64,000 bases of DNA from Acestrorhynchus altus (GCA_034509495.1 CM067523.1:3652867-3716866); one strand, 5' to 3'. Shown: positions 1-10,515, numbered from the stretch's first letter. Program-made: numbers and translations. The notes: generated from the letters alone by a model not told the origin.

Positions 1-525
1 GGGTTAGGATGGTGAGCAGGGGGCAGGCTTAAAGCTGTGGTCTAAGGGTTAATGCTTCACAGATCCAAATGCTGGAGTTTATTGCAGTGGCCTAGTAACA
101 CGTCTGTACCGTGAACATCTAGACTAAGGACAAGAGTTTTCTTTGGCTTATGGAAGTTGAAATATTTCCATAGATATTTGACACATGAAATCATTTTTTG
201 TTGTTTTTTTTCTTCTCTCCCACCATTAGAAACCACCAGTGATTTAATGAACTGAGGAATGCAGCTTTTGGCTGTTGTTTCAGACCCCTTTTTGGAATTA
301 GCCTCTCAAGGTTGCACAATGTATTTGGAATTTGGTTTTGACTGCATTAAATGAAAGATAAAGAGGAAAAAGTGAAGAGAGAGAGAGAGAGATATCAATG
401 ATAGAATGGTTTTAAAGGGATAATTTGGCAGAAGATCAAATTAACACTGTCTTGCAAAATGTCAGCAAAGTACAGGCAAAACTGAGGCTCGGAAACCATA
501 TGAGGCACATGTTAATTCTTTACCA
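1..525. other. Upstream non-coding stretch, nothing recognised
   Basis: AT-rich intergenic sequence with no convincing coding potential. The only low-complexity feature is a short GA run near 375-392. I see no repeat family that I can match here. Confidence 0.5.
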
Positions 526-529
526 TGCA

Positions 530-770
530 GTTTAACCTTTAGAACCCTAGACCAATTTTCTGGGATGTTGTTTAGCTGTTAGGGCTGTTCAGAGCTGGAT
601 TATTTGATGATGAATTAACACGCAATGATGAGACCACCATGGTAAGTCTCCTAGTTAGTTATACATGTACCATGTCCGAAGGTTACTGTGATCCTGAGAT
701 ATGAAGCCTAGAACATAGTGTGAAACGTCTTGCAAAGTGCAGATCTCTGGTTCTAAGAGTTAAATGATGT
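530..770. repeat. Interspersed repeat copy, family with 'taacctttagaacc' start
   Basis: The segment opens with taacctttagaaccctagac and carries 'gatcctgagatatgaagcctagaa' wording split over 690-715, followed by a 'gcaaagtgcagatctctggttctaag' tail. The same wording, diverged, recurs near 5630-5740, 17080-17165 and 46300-46620, so this is a dispersed family. It is probably a non-autonomous DNA element, but I cannot name it and the ends are uncertain. Confidence 0.5.
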
Positions 771-1165
771 TAATTAATGTACAGCTGATGTACAGGTCAG
801 CACACAATCCTAGGACCCCAGGACAAGCGGTGTCCGGTTGGAATATTGCACCAGAGTGTGCATTCTGGAAAGGTAGAACCACAGGTTCCAGGACCTCATA
901 AACATAACACTGGTCTGTAATGTTGACCCTGTAATGAAGACCAAAGGTAATCTGGCATCACACAAAATTGAACCCACGAAACCAGGTCTTCTAGACAAGT
1001 GATCTGTAAAAATATAATATTATCTATTAATGTAATATCTGTTAATGGCTAACAGCTTAAGGTTACCACTAATGTCCTGCGCTCTGTCTCCTGCTGGAAT
1101 TGTTTGGACTATAGAATGTTTTTTTTTTTGGAGTCCCCTATAAACAGAAGACTTTTTTTAAACCA
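770..1165. other. Non-coding stretch, nothing recognised
   Basis: Short ORFs here have no recognisable domain and no splice or codon support. I see no repeat match and no RNA gene. Confidence 0.4.
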
Positions 1166-1169
1166 ATTT

Positions 1170-1350
1170 TGTCCCACAAAACTAGACGTGTTAATTCCTT
1201 AACCCCATTATGGTACTCCCCCATCACATGTGATGCTCCTGACACATGCCTCTTTTCAATCTGCTGTCATTTTCATTCTCGCTGGACAGCCAATGCAGGA
1301 AATCGCTGGGTCCCCAGCTCTGATGCAATGGCTGACAGACGCCTGTGCCT
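1170..1350 (-). repeat. SINE-A relic, body only
   Basis: This segment shares the body of a tRNA-derived SINE seen better at 11075-11395, 38665-39010 and 51361-51655. Shared blocks include 'cagctctgatgcaatggctg' followed by 'acagacgcctgtgcc'. The tRNA-like head, which in other copies lies at the right end, is missing here. Orientation is inferred from those copies. Confidence 0.55.
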
Positions 1351-2160
1351 TTCGCTTCTGCTTTTCAACAACTGCCCTATTGTGAGGGCCCCAAAGCCAG
1401 ATTTGAAGGGCTGCCAGCTCTCCTTCAGCCACCAAGAACTTTCTATTTTATGAAACAGAAAAGCAGTGTAACACATAACATGATCGTATCATTTCATCTT
1501 TAAAGGGAAAGAGATCCAAAATAAGGTCATTCAGTCTGATTACAGAACTTACAGAAATTACAGTCTTGACCCCGAATAATAATTATGCTTATAAATGTCT
1601 TCATGTCTGACAAAGGCCGATTTCAGGTATTGACCATCTAATAAATAATTCTCATTAACTCTGGTTATTGACGTTTTATGTAAAGTTATGAAAGAAAAAA
1701 AAAGATTTTTCGTAAACTGGTTTCCCATCAATGATTGATTTAATGATCACTGCTTTAAAAAATCCGAAACTGCCTCTAGATGACAGCATCCCATTTCCCT
1801 CAAGGTCAATGGCTGAAATGCCGTTCCAGCAAGACCCTCACACACACACAAAGGAAATAACATGGTGACACATGAAGGGTCACATGGCACTCAATAGCGC
1901 TGAGACGGAAAGTCAGGGTTGACCCATGACCTGCTGCGTGGGCTGAATGAACTGAGTCCTTCAGAAGAGGAAAAGGATCCAGGAAGGAGAGCACTGTGCA
2001 GAACAGACTGTCCACAGTCACTGGGGCATCATATCCTACAACATCTAACCAACTTTAACAGGCTCGTTTCATGGACTGGATCTTTTCTTCAGTTTGAAGT
2101 TTTTGTGACATATTCATATTCTGTTTATCTGCCAACTGAGCCAATAGCCGTTCTCTGAAC
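1350..2160. other. Non-coding stretch, nothing recognised
   Basis: AT-rich sequence with scattered short ORFs that look like chance. A brief CA run lies at 1838-1850. No gene or repeat family could be assigned. Confidence 0.4.
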
Positions 2161-2164
2161 CATT

Positions 2165-2475
2165 TCACCCCAGATCCTGCAGACGTTACAGCAGGAGAGG
2201 AGTGATGATACTGCGTCCAGTAGCATCCCACACATTATCAATCAGAGATAGGCCTGGCAATGCAACTGTCCATGGCATAGTACCTGGGACTTTGAGCGAT
2301 TGAGAAGGCAGCATATCGATGTCCTGCCATAATCTACCCAATGCAGCTTGAATATTTTCATTTTTTTGCAGCAGCAGGAGTTGAGTTTTGATAGCACGTC
2401 CAATAGCATCCTACAAATTTTCAATCAGGCATATGTCTGGTTATGGCATAGTATCTTCAAGGCAAGTTCTTGAGA
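2165..2475 (-). pseudogene. Tc1/IS630-type transposase relic, internally repeated
   Basis: Read on the minus strand, this stretch gives fragments resembling the last catalytic block of Tc1-type DDE transposases (family pattern SPDLNPIEH-W). Here it reads as GLSLINNVWDA near 2215-2270 and a stop-broken second version near 2400-2460. The module 'tagcatcc.ac..attttcaatcag' appears twice about 183 bp apart, so the relic carries an internal duplication. The reading frame is destroyed by stops. The same module occurs at 10125-10260, where it is clearer. Confidence 0.5.
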
Positions 2476-2948
2476 ACATTGTGTCATTGGTTACGCTAGT
2501 TGCAGGATTTAATGCGAAATTGTATCCTACACCATGACACAAGGCTTGCCTAACCTTTACCCTAAGCATCATCTCAGGCAAATTGAAACTCCTCTTTGAC
2601 TGGTCATTAGCAGTGCACTGTTCTACTGTGCAGCAACACCTGCACATATATGGCCTCCAAGAAAACAACCTTTCCTGCATCCTCAGCAACAGATTTAACA
2701 TATTTAACAAATTGAGATTGAAAATAATAATAAATAAATAAATAAATAAGATTCCTGGTCATAGAATTAGAATGGATGGACTGACACGTACCCACCAATA
2801 TCCAGTGAATTCGCACCCCCCTTTTCTCAGGCTCATCCACATTCTAATAAAATGAAGGTGCAGTTCCAACTTGGTGTCCTGGTAGTACTGTGACTTTTCT
2901 TACAGACAAGGACAGGTGAGACATATTTGGACAGTTCCCATATAGCTG

Positions 2949-2950
<2 letters not shown>
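2476..2950. other. Non-coding stretch with short AAAT run
   Basis: No gene seen. A short (aaat)n run lies at about 2725-2749. The rest may be further decayed DNA-element sequence continuing from the left, but I cannot show this. Confidence 0.35.

Positions 2951-3015
<65 letters not shown>
2951..3015. repeat. (CT)n microsatellite
   Basis: About 65 bp of nearly pure CT repeat with one TTT interruption near its left end. Arginine-glutamate or leucine-serine open frames across it are repeat artefacts. Confidence 0.95.
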
Positions 3016-3018
<3 letters not shown>

Positions 3019-3289
3019 GTGTCCCCATACAATAGCAGAACCCGTGGTGTGCTCTCTGCTCTCTCTTATCCAGGGAGACTTCAGGAGAATGTTGGCCATA
3101 TGTTATCCGTTTCATCCGCTCTGTCCTATTTGGGCCCCCTTGTCCATCTGCTGAATGCAGAAAGGTGTAAGATGAGCAGAACAGATGAGACAGCAGAGAG
3201 GTGCTATGACAGCATTGGCATTTGTAGACCAGAGGAGAGAAAGGAAAAAGAGACCATGAAGGTACAAGGTATCTAGAATACATCACTTA

Positions 3290-4030
3290 CAGTGCATCCG
3301 GAAAGTATTCACAGCACTTCATTTTGTACACATTTTGATTTGTTACAGCCTTATTCCAAAATGAATTGAATTCATTTTTTTTCTGTCAAGATTCTACACA
3401 CAATAGCCCGTGATGACGCAGTGAGAAAGGTTTTGCCTACGTTAATAGACAGTGTATGTCAGAGCACAAACCATACAATGAAGGACTGTATTGAGGCACA
3501 GATCTTGGGAAGGATACAGAAACAGTTCTACTGAACTGAAGTGACCTCCACTATCTGTAAATGGAGGAAGTTTGGAATCACCAGGACTCTTCATAGAGCT
3601 GCAGCGATGTAAGAGACATCTTTGATGATGACCTGCTCCAAACAGCTCTGGGTTTTAGACTGGGATGAAGGTTTCTCTTCCAACAAGACAACGACCTAAG
3701 CACACAGCCAAGATAACAAAGGAGTGGCTTTGGAACAACTCTGTGAATGTCCTTAAGTTGCCCAGGCAGAGGCCAGACTTGCACCCAACTGAACATCAAC
3801 TCTGGAGATCTCTAAAAATGGCTGTGCACCAACACTCCTCATCCAGTCTGATTGAGCTTGAGAGGTTCTGCCAAAAAGAATAAGAGAAATTTCTTAAAAA
3901 TGCAAAATGCTTGTAGAAAAAGACTTCAGGCTGTAATTTCTGCCTTCAACAAAGTATTGAGCAAAGGCTGTGAACACTTATGTGCATGTTATATATTTGT
4001 GTTTTATTTTTTTATGAATTTGCAAAGATT
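3290..4030 (+). mobile_element. Decayed Tc1-like DNA transposon, left end kept
   Basis: The left end begins with cagtgcatccggaaagtatt after a TA (3288-3289), the form of a widespread fish Tc1-like terminal repeat and its TA target. The right side keeps Tc1-like wording 'gagcaaaggctgtgaacact' and then 'tttgcaaagattgtc', but I found no matching right terminal repeat, so that end is lost or too diverged. The interior holds a broken transposase. The element is dead and lies about 3.3 kb upstream of the mtss2 start codon. Confidence 0.8.
3415..3895 (+). pseudogene. Broken Tc1 transposase
   Basis: On the plus strand, around 3540-3600, a helix-turn-helix-like piece (ending VSTICKWRKFG) precedes a segment at 3665-3883. 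That segment contains PKHTAKITKEWL, then PRQRPDLHPTEHQLW, matching the Tc1 DDE block (usual form WPSQSPDLNPIEHLW). The central catalytic part is deleted or frameshifted, and the remnant spans well under half of the roughly 340-residue family length. It is non-functional as it stands. Confidence 0.8.
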
Positions 4031-4079
4031 GTCACCAGTCCCTTCACTTTCTCAGCAGCCCACATCCAAAGCAGTCCAG

Positions 4080-4720
4080 TAATACCATCATTGTGACATA
4101 AGAACGGTACACAAACTTTAGCTCCAATTGTTCTGCCCTTTGATCCTATGTGGGCAATTTGCAAAGCAACAGCTGCTGTGTAGGAAGTGCATGTCCAATC
4201 AAAAAGCTGTATTTAAGCCTGCCATGCAGGAGGTCACTGACCACATGACCACATGATAGAAATTAGGTTGAAAATGTTGGAGTACTTCTTTAAGTACTGG
4301 AAAAATGTTGGCAGAATGAGTGGCAGGTCTGGACATGGTGGGAACGCTCTGTGGAGGCTGGTAGGATGCTGATGCCAGCAGCTTCCGTCATGCTGAGTAA
4401 TGCACGGCCTGGCATGGGGTCCCCCAGAGAATGACAGAGAGAGAGCGAGAGGCAGAGCAGAGAGAGAGAGCAAAAATGAGAATGAAGACAAAAGTGAAGC
4501 GCTGTTCAAAGATGCTTTCCTTTACCTTCTGCTCAAGAACGACTCTCAGGACTGTGTCCGAGAAATCTGTATATTTGCGAGACCTCTGCTCTCTCTGTGG
4601 GATCCTACAGCATCACTGTCCACTTGCCCTCACCCTCCTCCACCTCTGTCTCTGTCACAATTCATAATATGGAATCTCATTTAAATGTCATTACCCTTCC
4701 TCTGTGAAGAATATGTCCAC
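4080..4720. other. Non-coding stretch, nothing recognised
   Basis: No gene support. A GA-rich patch lies at 4430-4472. Short ORFs across it are low-complexity artefacts. Confidence 0.4.
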
Positions 4721-4724
4721 TGAT

Positions 4725-4940
4725 GGAACACTCGGTGGTTGATGTGGTACAACAGATAACACCACCAGTGAGCACCCCCACACACCATGTGGGAGACTGG
4801 GGTTTGATTCCCAGTCTGGGCAACTATGCCATGCTACACCAATAAGACTCCTAACACTGCTTTGGCCCACCTCTGTAAGGTGACTCACCTTGTAAGTCGC
4901 TCCAGATAAGAGCCTCTGCTAAATGCCATAAAATGTAAAC
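4725..4940 (+). repeat. tRNA-derived SINE with conserved fish tail
   Basis: A B-box-like 'ggtttgattccc' lies at 4800-4811, and the segment ends at 4890-4938 with 'ttgtaagtcgctccagataa' and 'gagcctctgctaaatgccat'. That tail is shared by many teleost SINE and LINE families, where it serves as the 3' end recognised by a partner LINE. The A-box half is weak. The copy is diverged and ends in a short A-rich stretch. Confidence 0.7.
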
Positions 4941-5256
4941 ATGGAGATCCTATTAGGTCTGATGGACTGGCTCTACTCATCTGGGAAGAGTTTACACTAG
5001 TCATTGCTTCAAGTAACTGATTGCCGTCAGCCACAAAATACTAGGAATTGGATTGTGCTCCATCACTCCAGAGAACTGGGTTCCACTGCTCCATAGCCTA
5101 GTGCCGGTGGCCTTTATAGGTCTCTAGCCAACACTTGGAATTGGGTGTGATGATCCAAAGCCTATCCCAGAGTCCCATATTCTATTTAGATTATACACAT
5201 TGCGTATGTAGTTGTACATCTCTGGCAACAATTGTGTACCTTAAAGTGTTTCAGAA

Positions 5257-5276
5257 ACTACATTTCCCATGATGCA
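5257..5276 (+). promoter_or_regulatory. ZNF143/THAP11-like motif
   Basis: The 20-mer actacatttcccatgatgca fits the well-known ACTACAnnTCCCA motif bound by ZNF143 (and associated with THAP11). It sits about 2.1 kb upstream of the mtss2 start codon. A near-identical site in the opposite orientation lies at 6603-6622. Binding is inferred, and the motif can also be carried by repeats. Confidence 0.5.
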
Positions 5277-5599
5277 TTCAGATCAGTCATTGCACAGACT
5301 AAAGAGAGCTTGCAGTAAGAATAGGGATATGTGTGTGGAGCCTCCTGAAGTGAATGTGGATGTGATTTCTGCCAGACTTGTCTGTTTGAGTGGACAATTC
5401 TAGCCAGATGTCCCCCTCAACAGTCATTAAGCACCCACTGTGCTGTCCACTGTGGGTGGTAATGCCTTAAATGATTTATTCCCAGTATTCGTGTGACACT
5501 GTGGATTAAGGAATGATCAACACCCATAAAACATTTTTTTCACACATACCAGTTATTATTATTCTCAGGAGATCCAAATTTTTATTGCTTATGAGGACT

Positions 5600-5745
5600 A
5601 AATAAACACTTTATATGTCCTGTCAGGAATTGATCCTGTGTATCGTGTCTGTAGGTGGCTCTGATCCTGAGTCATGAAGCCTAGAAAACAGCAAGTAACT
5701 GCCCGCAAAGTGCAGCTCTCAGGTTCTAAGGGTTAACCCCATAAA
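5600..5745. repeat. Second copy of the 530-770 repeat family
   Basis: Contains 'gatcctgagtcatgaagcct' followed by 'agaaaacag', then 'gcaaagtgcagctctcaggttctaagggttaa', matching the copy at 680-770 with substitutions. I cannot name the family. Confidence 0.5.
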
Positions 5746-5950
5746 ATGTTTATTTGAATGTGATATATTTACATATATGTTGATACATTGATGCAGGCCT
5801 ATTCTGTTTATACTTTATACATCAATAAAACCGGTTCTGTTTATACTGTAAACATGAATAGAACACGTAAAACAAGTGTCACTGGGCATCTTTCTTCATT
5901 ATTAGACCAGCCTTAGATCTCTCCTTCTGTATCTGCTCTAGATGTTTGTT

Positions 5951-5985
<35 letters not shown>

Positions 5986-6002
5986 GTGTGTGTGTGTGTG
6001 TG
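5951..6002. repeat. (GT)n microsatellite
   Basis: About 50 bp of GT repeat with one 'aa' interruption near the middle. Confidence 0.95.
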
Positions 6003-6222
6003 CGGGCGTGTATTTAAGTCTTCATGGGAATTGAATGATGATAGGACATTTGACATGACTGGGACACCTGACTGGTTCCCATAAACAAAGCTGCAGCTTT
6101 TATTTGAACATGTCAAAGTGGACAAATGTTTGCTCATGTTTGAGGTTGGGGTTAGATTAGGTGCAGCACAGCAGCATTTAGCTGTGGTCAGACAAAAGGC
6201 AATGGAAATACCATACAAACTA

Positions 6223-6254
6223 ATGTGTGTGTGTGTGTGTGTGTGTGTGTGGTG
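6223..6254. repeat. (TG)n microsatellite
   Basis: About 14 TG units preceding a C-rich, CpG-bearing segment. Confidence 0.9.
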
Positions 6255-6515
6255 TCCCCCCACCCCACCATCCATGTGACAAAAAATCTGTCCTGCCCCC
6301 TTTCCATTCCCATGGATCAGATTACTGCCTCAACCATCCACGTGTTTATCCCACCTGTATTCCGGCAGGCCCCGCCTACCGCGCAGGGATTGGTGGATTG
6401 CTGGCGCGACTCAGGTACCGAACCTAAATTTGTTTTCCAGCATTAATATTCTCACTTTTATCACTCATTAATATTCATCACTAAAAACACGTGCTTTAAA
6501 CGGACAAGCTCGTAA

Positions 6516-6541
6516 AATAAATAATAATAATAATTATAATA

Positions 6542-6594
<53 letters not shown>
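6516..6594. repeat. (AAT)n microsatellite
   Basis: About 25 triplets with two interruptions. It ends directly at the CpG-rich block that opens the putative mtss2 promoter. Confidence 0.95.
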
Positions 6595-6602
6595 CGCGCT
6601 GT

Positions 6603-6622
6603 GCATGATGGGAAATGTAGTC
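6603..6622 (-). promoter_or_regulatory. ZNF143/THAP11-like motif in promoter
   Basis: On the minus strand this reads gactacatttcccatcatgc, matching the ZNF143 ACTACAnnTCCCA motif. It lies in the CpG-rich block about 760 bp upstream of the mtss2 start codon, a typical setting for this factor. Its sequence is nearly the same as the plus-strand site at 5257-5276. Confidence 0.55.
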
Positions 6623-6937
6623 TTTCCCGCGGCCTCTCCGAGCCGATCCCATTCAAACGCCTCTGCTTAAAAACTACAAATTAAATTAAAGGCACAAATC
6701 AAACTAAAATAAATAAAGGAAATATAAATAAAGGAATATAAACGAAACGTTGTTTACTGTCAAATGTGACGTACTTTTACTTTTAATATTAATTTAAATA
6801 ATGATCTCAAATTTAATTAAATCAGGCAGCCAATCACAGCCAGTGGGGGCGTGGTTTGTTGGAATACAGGTGGGCTTAGGCTGAATCCGCACCGCAGCTG
6901 AGATCCCTGCGTCTCCTCGCGCCCCCGCACCTACACA

Positions 6938-6939
<2 letters not shown>

Positions 6940-6968
<29 letters not shown>
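6940..6968. repeat. (CA)n microsatellite in promoter region
   Basis: About 14 CA units inside the putative promoter or 5' UTR of mtss2. Confidence 0.9.
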
Positions 6969-6970
<2 letters not shown>

Positions 6971-7090
6971 CCAGCTCCTCTCCTGCACCACCAGCTCCTA
7001 TCCTCACCTCCATGCTTGAAGATGAGCGTGATTGCTGGGGTGCAGTCTGAGAGCCTGACCTCCACCCGTGGGGAGTAGACCTGGAGCTGG

Positions 7091-7100
7091 GAAGAGAGAG

Positions 7101-7146
<46 letters not shown>
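7091..7146. repeat. GA/CT tract in putative 5' UTR
   Basis: A short GA run turns directly into a CT run, so the left part can pair with the right. This tract, 235 bp before the start codon, would be transcribed if the transcript starts upstream of it. Confidence 0.9.
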
Positions 7147-7149
<3 letters not shown>

Positions 7150-7380
7150 AGTACTTGCCCCAGATCGTGCTCACTGGGCACTGGGGTTGAGCGCACTGCT
7201 CGATCTTCTCCTCCAGCCACTGACGCATCTCGACCCCTTTGGAGATCCACGCGCAGCAGGAGATCCACGCTCTGGTGGAGATCGTTATACAGGGGGGCTG
7301 CTTTCTCCTCCACCCTTTCATTCTCTCTTATTCAAGCCTTAAAGGCTCCTTCTCAGCCATTCAGGCTGGATCCTATAAAC

Positions 7381-7449
7381 ATGGAGACGGTGGAGAAGGA
7401 GTGCGGGGCGCTTGGTGGTCTTTTCCAAGCCATTGTCAATGACATGAAG
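7381..7449 (+). CDS. mtss2: mtss2 exon 1 (I-BAR protein, residues 1-23)
   Basis: First coding exon of an MTSS-family inverse-BAR protein. It encodes METVEKECGALGGLFQAIVN then DMK, which matches the N-terminus I know for MTSS2 (METAEKECGALGGLFQ...) better than MTSS1 (MEAVIEKECSALGGLFQ...). The protein bends membrane outward through its N-terminal I-BAR (IMD) helices, binds PI(4,5)P2 and actin, and promotes lamellipodia and Rac signalling. It acts at the inner face of the plasma membrane. The start codon context is favourable (A at -3, G at +4). The exon ends in phase 0 at a consensus donor, AAG|gtaggt. It joins exon 2 across about 15.1 kb. The choice of MTSS2 over MTSS1 is strong but rests on remembered family sequences. 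Teleost duplicates exist, and I cannot tell which one this is. Confidence 0.93.
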
Positions 7450-7559
7450 GTAGGTGGTGTGTTTCCTGCATGCAGAAGGTTCCTTCCAAACAGAACCCGT
7501 GCATGGTGAAGGTCGGGGCTCGGATGGGGCTCCCTGCAAAGCCCGGTGCCTTGTGCGCA

Positions 7560-8760
7560 GATGTGATGGCTCTACTACATTCTATGCACCTCCATTCATT
7601 GTGCGCATAGGCTTTTCTGGCTGCCATTGCATGGTAACCAGGGCTGCTGTGCCATTCATCTGAGCCATGCTGTGGTGTTTGAGAACAGCCAGCCTTCTAA
7701 CGGAGCCTTCACTATGTGCCAAATGTGTATGGCTCAATGCTGGAGGCTTTCGCACAGGGAATACCAAGTGGATGCTTGTGCATGATGATCCAGATGTGCG
7801 GCTGGTCTACTGCTGAATATACAGATGCAAAGCTCACCGTTCTCAGCCATTCACTCTCTATGTACCTATCTCTGTCTCATTCCAGGATCCCTTTCCGTAG
7901 CCTTGATCATGCAATCTGTGGATCATTTCTTTATTTCAGAGCACATCGCAGAGATGATGCACTGGATCTAGGACAGCCATTGGGGTGCAGCCTGCTGTGT
8001 TATTGTCCTTTCCTATACGGGAGACCACCTTGAGTAAATATCCAGCACTGCCATGCTGTTCTGATGTCTACACATGTCTGCACAGGATAGGCATTGGTGT
8101 GACCATCTATGCACCATGCTTTATCTGTCGGAGTATCCTGGATTGGGTGGTATTCCCTCCTCCTGGTTCTCCTTTCCATTCCTTTGTAGGACATATAAGA
8201 CATCGCTTAGACACTAGATGTTGTTCCACTCTAATGGAGAGTCATTGGTGTGACCAGTGACCTAGCCGCTGGGTTAGAGATTGTGTTTCTCCAATATTCT
8301 CCTATATTTAGATTTGCTCACCATATCTGACCAAGGTGTTATTGGTTATAAGCTGTTCGTAACCAGTGCTACCAGCACTGCCGTGCTTTTCAAAGTCATT
8401 GGTGTTGGTGGTCCAGATGCAGCCTGCCCTGTGCAGTAAATCTTGTGTCCTGTTCTGTAGCCTGGAAAGCAATCCATTCATTTTCTGTCATAGATCATTT
8501 TTATTGAAGACCCCATGATAGGGCAGACGCATGGGATCTAGGGCAGCCATTGGGGTGTCCAGCTATGCAGCCTGCTGTTATTTTCCTTTCCTTTTTTCCA
8601 GTCCTCTGCCATGTGATTCTGTCTGCATAGGACACTGGATAGTCATGGGTGAGACCAGCTATGCACCCTGTCGAGCATGAATTGGGTGGTCTCCCCTCCG
8701 ATTGGCACTCCTCTCCTTTCTTTTGTGGGAATATAACTGATAATAGAGCCTGAATTTGGC
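7560..8760. repeat. Degenerate tandem duplication after exon 1
   Basis: Blocks recur in the same order: 'gatctaggacagccattggg' at 7965 and 'gatctagggcagccattggg' at 8535 (570 bp apart), and 'ctatgcaccatgc' then 'attgggtggt' at 8107/8142 against 'ctatgcaccctgt' then 'attgggtggt' at 8658/8681. A third partial unit begins 'agcactgccgtgct' near 8373, like 'agcactgccatgct' at 8044. This looks like an old local duplication within intron 1, not a named repeat family. Confidence 0.65.
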
Positions 8761-8809
8761 GTTAGACTCTCTCTGACCCTTTTATTTATGGACTAAATAA
8801 GATGCAATA

Positions 8810-9236
8810 TATGTTCAAAAACCGTGGAAACCCCTTGCAATGAATGCATACAGCATTGCTGACGCAGATGTTCAAATGTGCATAGCTTGTCTAGTCCCCG
8901 TAGAGAAGTACTGCCAATGGAATAAAACTGTAGAGCAGATAAACATGAACTTGGTGTGAAAATGCCCAATGCCAGCCTGGTGTGGGCTAAAGGGGTATAG
9001 AACCCCCAGGCATTGAGCTATGGACCAATGGAACTGTGCTCTCTGCATTGATAGTGCTCTCACTAACAATCTTGCAACCAAATTCTCACAACAATGCCTC
9101 AAAATCTAGTAGAAGGTCTTCCATGGACAGTGGAGAGACTTACTCCAACAACACCAGGACGAACTGTTTTTAATACCTTTGTTCTCAGAAGAAACACTGA
9201 GCAGGTGTCCCAATACTTTTGTCCATATGGTGTATT
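8810..9236. repeat. Mariner-type short element ending 'cttttgtccatat'
   Basis: The right end 'gtcccaatacttttgtccat' is the hallmark terminus of a very common fish non-autonomous element whose copies begin TATGGACAAAAGTATTGGGAC. The left part carries 'tagagaagtactgccaatgg' and 'gagcagataaacatgaac', which match the fragment at 53935-54035. The left terminus is not evident. Another fragment lies at 13400-13540. Confidence 0.7.
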
Positions 9237-9930
9237 TGCTGACACTAACCCTTATAGCATTCTGTGCCTTTTCTACTATTAAGCCAAATTCAATGCAACC
9301 AGCTTCTCAACTGCCTTCTGGCCTCTGGTATGTAAATCAGTGGTCAGTTTAAATAAGTGGGCCAACGTGAGCCCACTTATTCCTGCAGATCCCTTCTCAG
9401 ATTTCTCTTTCATCCTCGCTCTTGTTTTCATCCCCAGTTTATTTCCCTTGCTCTGCGTTATTTTGACACACACATTCGTCTCATTCATAATTTAGCCCCC
9501 GATTCTCCAGGTTGCATGCTGATGCTGATCACCGTGCACGGGGAGATTGCAAAATATGGGTCAAAACATGACTCCCCACATTCAGCTCTGCGTGACGAGG
9601 AGTGCTGGGTGGGCTACTGGTTGGCAGCAGCAGCGGTGGTCGGTGTTTGCTTCTAATTGTGTCTATTTGGGACATAAGGCTTCACAACACCTACATAAGG
9701 AGTTCATGAGCAGTGATGTAAGGCTTATTCCGGGAAGAGACACGTTCAGGGATGAAATGCCCTTTAGCGGTGAGCCTTTGTGAAAAGTGAGGTCAGTTGG
9801 GTGAAGCTATGAATAGTTATGTCAGTTGTGATGAAAGGCCTTCATAGGTGGGACTGTAGCCTTATAAACAGTTATAAAGTGTTACAATTGCTTTTGAATG
9901 GAATGGTGTGGTAGTGGTTATGCACTATGG
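9237..9930. other. Intron 1 stretch, nothing recognised
   Basis: No gene or named repeat. Short ORFs have no family support and cross obvious non-coding sequence. Confidence 0.4.
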
Positions 9931-9984
9931 TTTAAACTGCATGAGTGTATTTACTCATGGTCAAAAATAATTGCACCCAGAAAT

Positions 9985-10262
9985 GTTTGCAATGCTGAAG
10001 TTTTAAAGGGGGGGGGTGCGTGTTCAGTATGGTGTCAGGTTTAATGCAACATGCCAGACATTTAGGAATGGGGTTACAGAAGTTCCTAAAGATGCCTATT
10101 GATAATCCATCCCATGCATCTTGAATGTTCTCACTCAGTTCTGCAGATGGTGTGGTACGGGTGGAGTGTTGATAGAGCGAACAATAGCATCCCACTCATC
10201 TTCAATCAGGGATAGGTCTGGAGATGTGACCGACCACGGCGTAGTATCTTCAAGGTGAAGAC
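9985..10262 (-). pseudogene. Tc1/IS630-type transposase tail relic
   Basis: On the minus strand, about 10125-10250 reads SPDLSLIEDEWDAIVRSIN, closely following the family block SPDLNPIEHLWD around the last catalytic acidic residue. Adjacent sequence drifts out of frame. The same DNA wording ('catcttcaatcagggatagg') occurs at 2230 and 2415. It is an inactive fragment. Confidence 0.6.
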
Positions 10263-10515
10263 AGCATCAGTATGTGAAAAACTCTGACCCATCAAGGTAT
10301 GGACTCCACAAGATGTCTGAAGGTGTCCTGTGGTCTCTGGCACCAAGATGCCCAGCAGCAGATTGTTTTAGTCCAGTAAACTGTGTGGTCGGGGTTTCAT
10401 GCGCATCAGGGTGCAGTGACCCTGTTGCTAGTTCACCAGATGTTCTTCTATTGACCGTTTTTGGTGGGTACACCACTGCATACCTGGAACACCCCACAAG
10501 ACTTGCTTGATGTTT
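10263..10515. repeat. Common fish DNA-element fragment
   Basis: Contains 'cccatcaaggtatggactcc' then 'acaagatgtctgaaggtgt', and later 'cctggaacaccccacaag'. This wording belongs to an abundant interspersed DNA-element family of teleosts. The minus-strand reading (DILWSPYLDGSEFF) resembles the tail of its decayed transposase. It abuts the Tc1-type relic on its left. Confidence 0.6.

Larger units (their letters stand above)
6595..7380 (+). promoter_or_regulatory. Putative mtss2 promoter and 5' UTR
   Basis: This block ends at the mtss2 start codon and has more CpG than its surroundings, notably at 6595-6660, 6895-6930 and 7160-7260. CpG also occurs just upstream at 6360-6420. It contains a ZNF143-like site, a CA run (6940-6968) and a CT run (7091-7146). 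No convincing TATA box sits at a plausible distance, so a dispersed CpG-type promoter is likely. I cannot place the transcription start or exclude an additional upstream non-coding exon. Confidence 0.5.
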
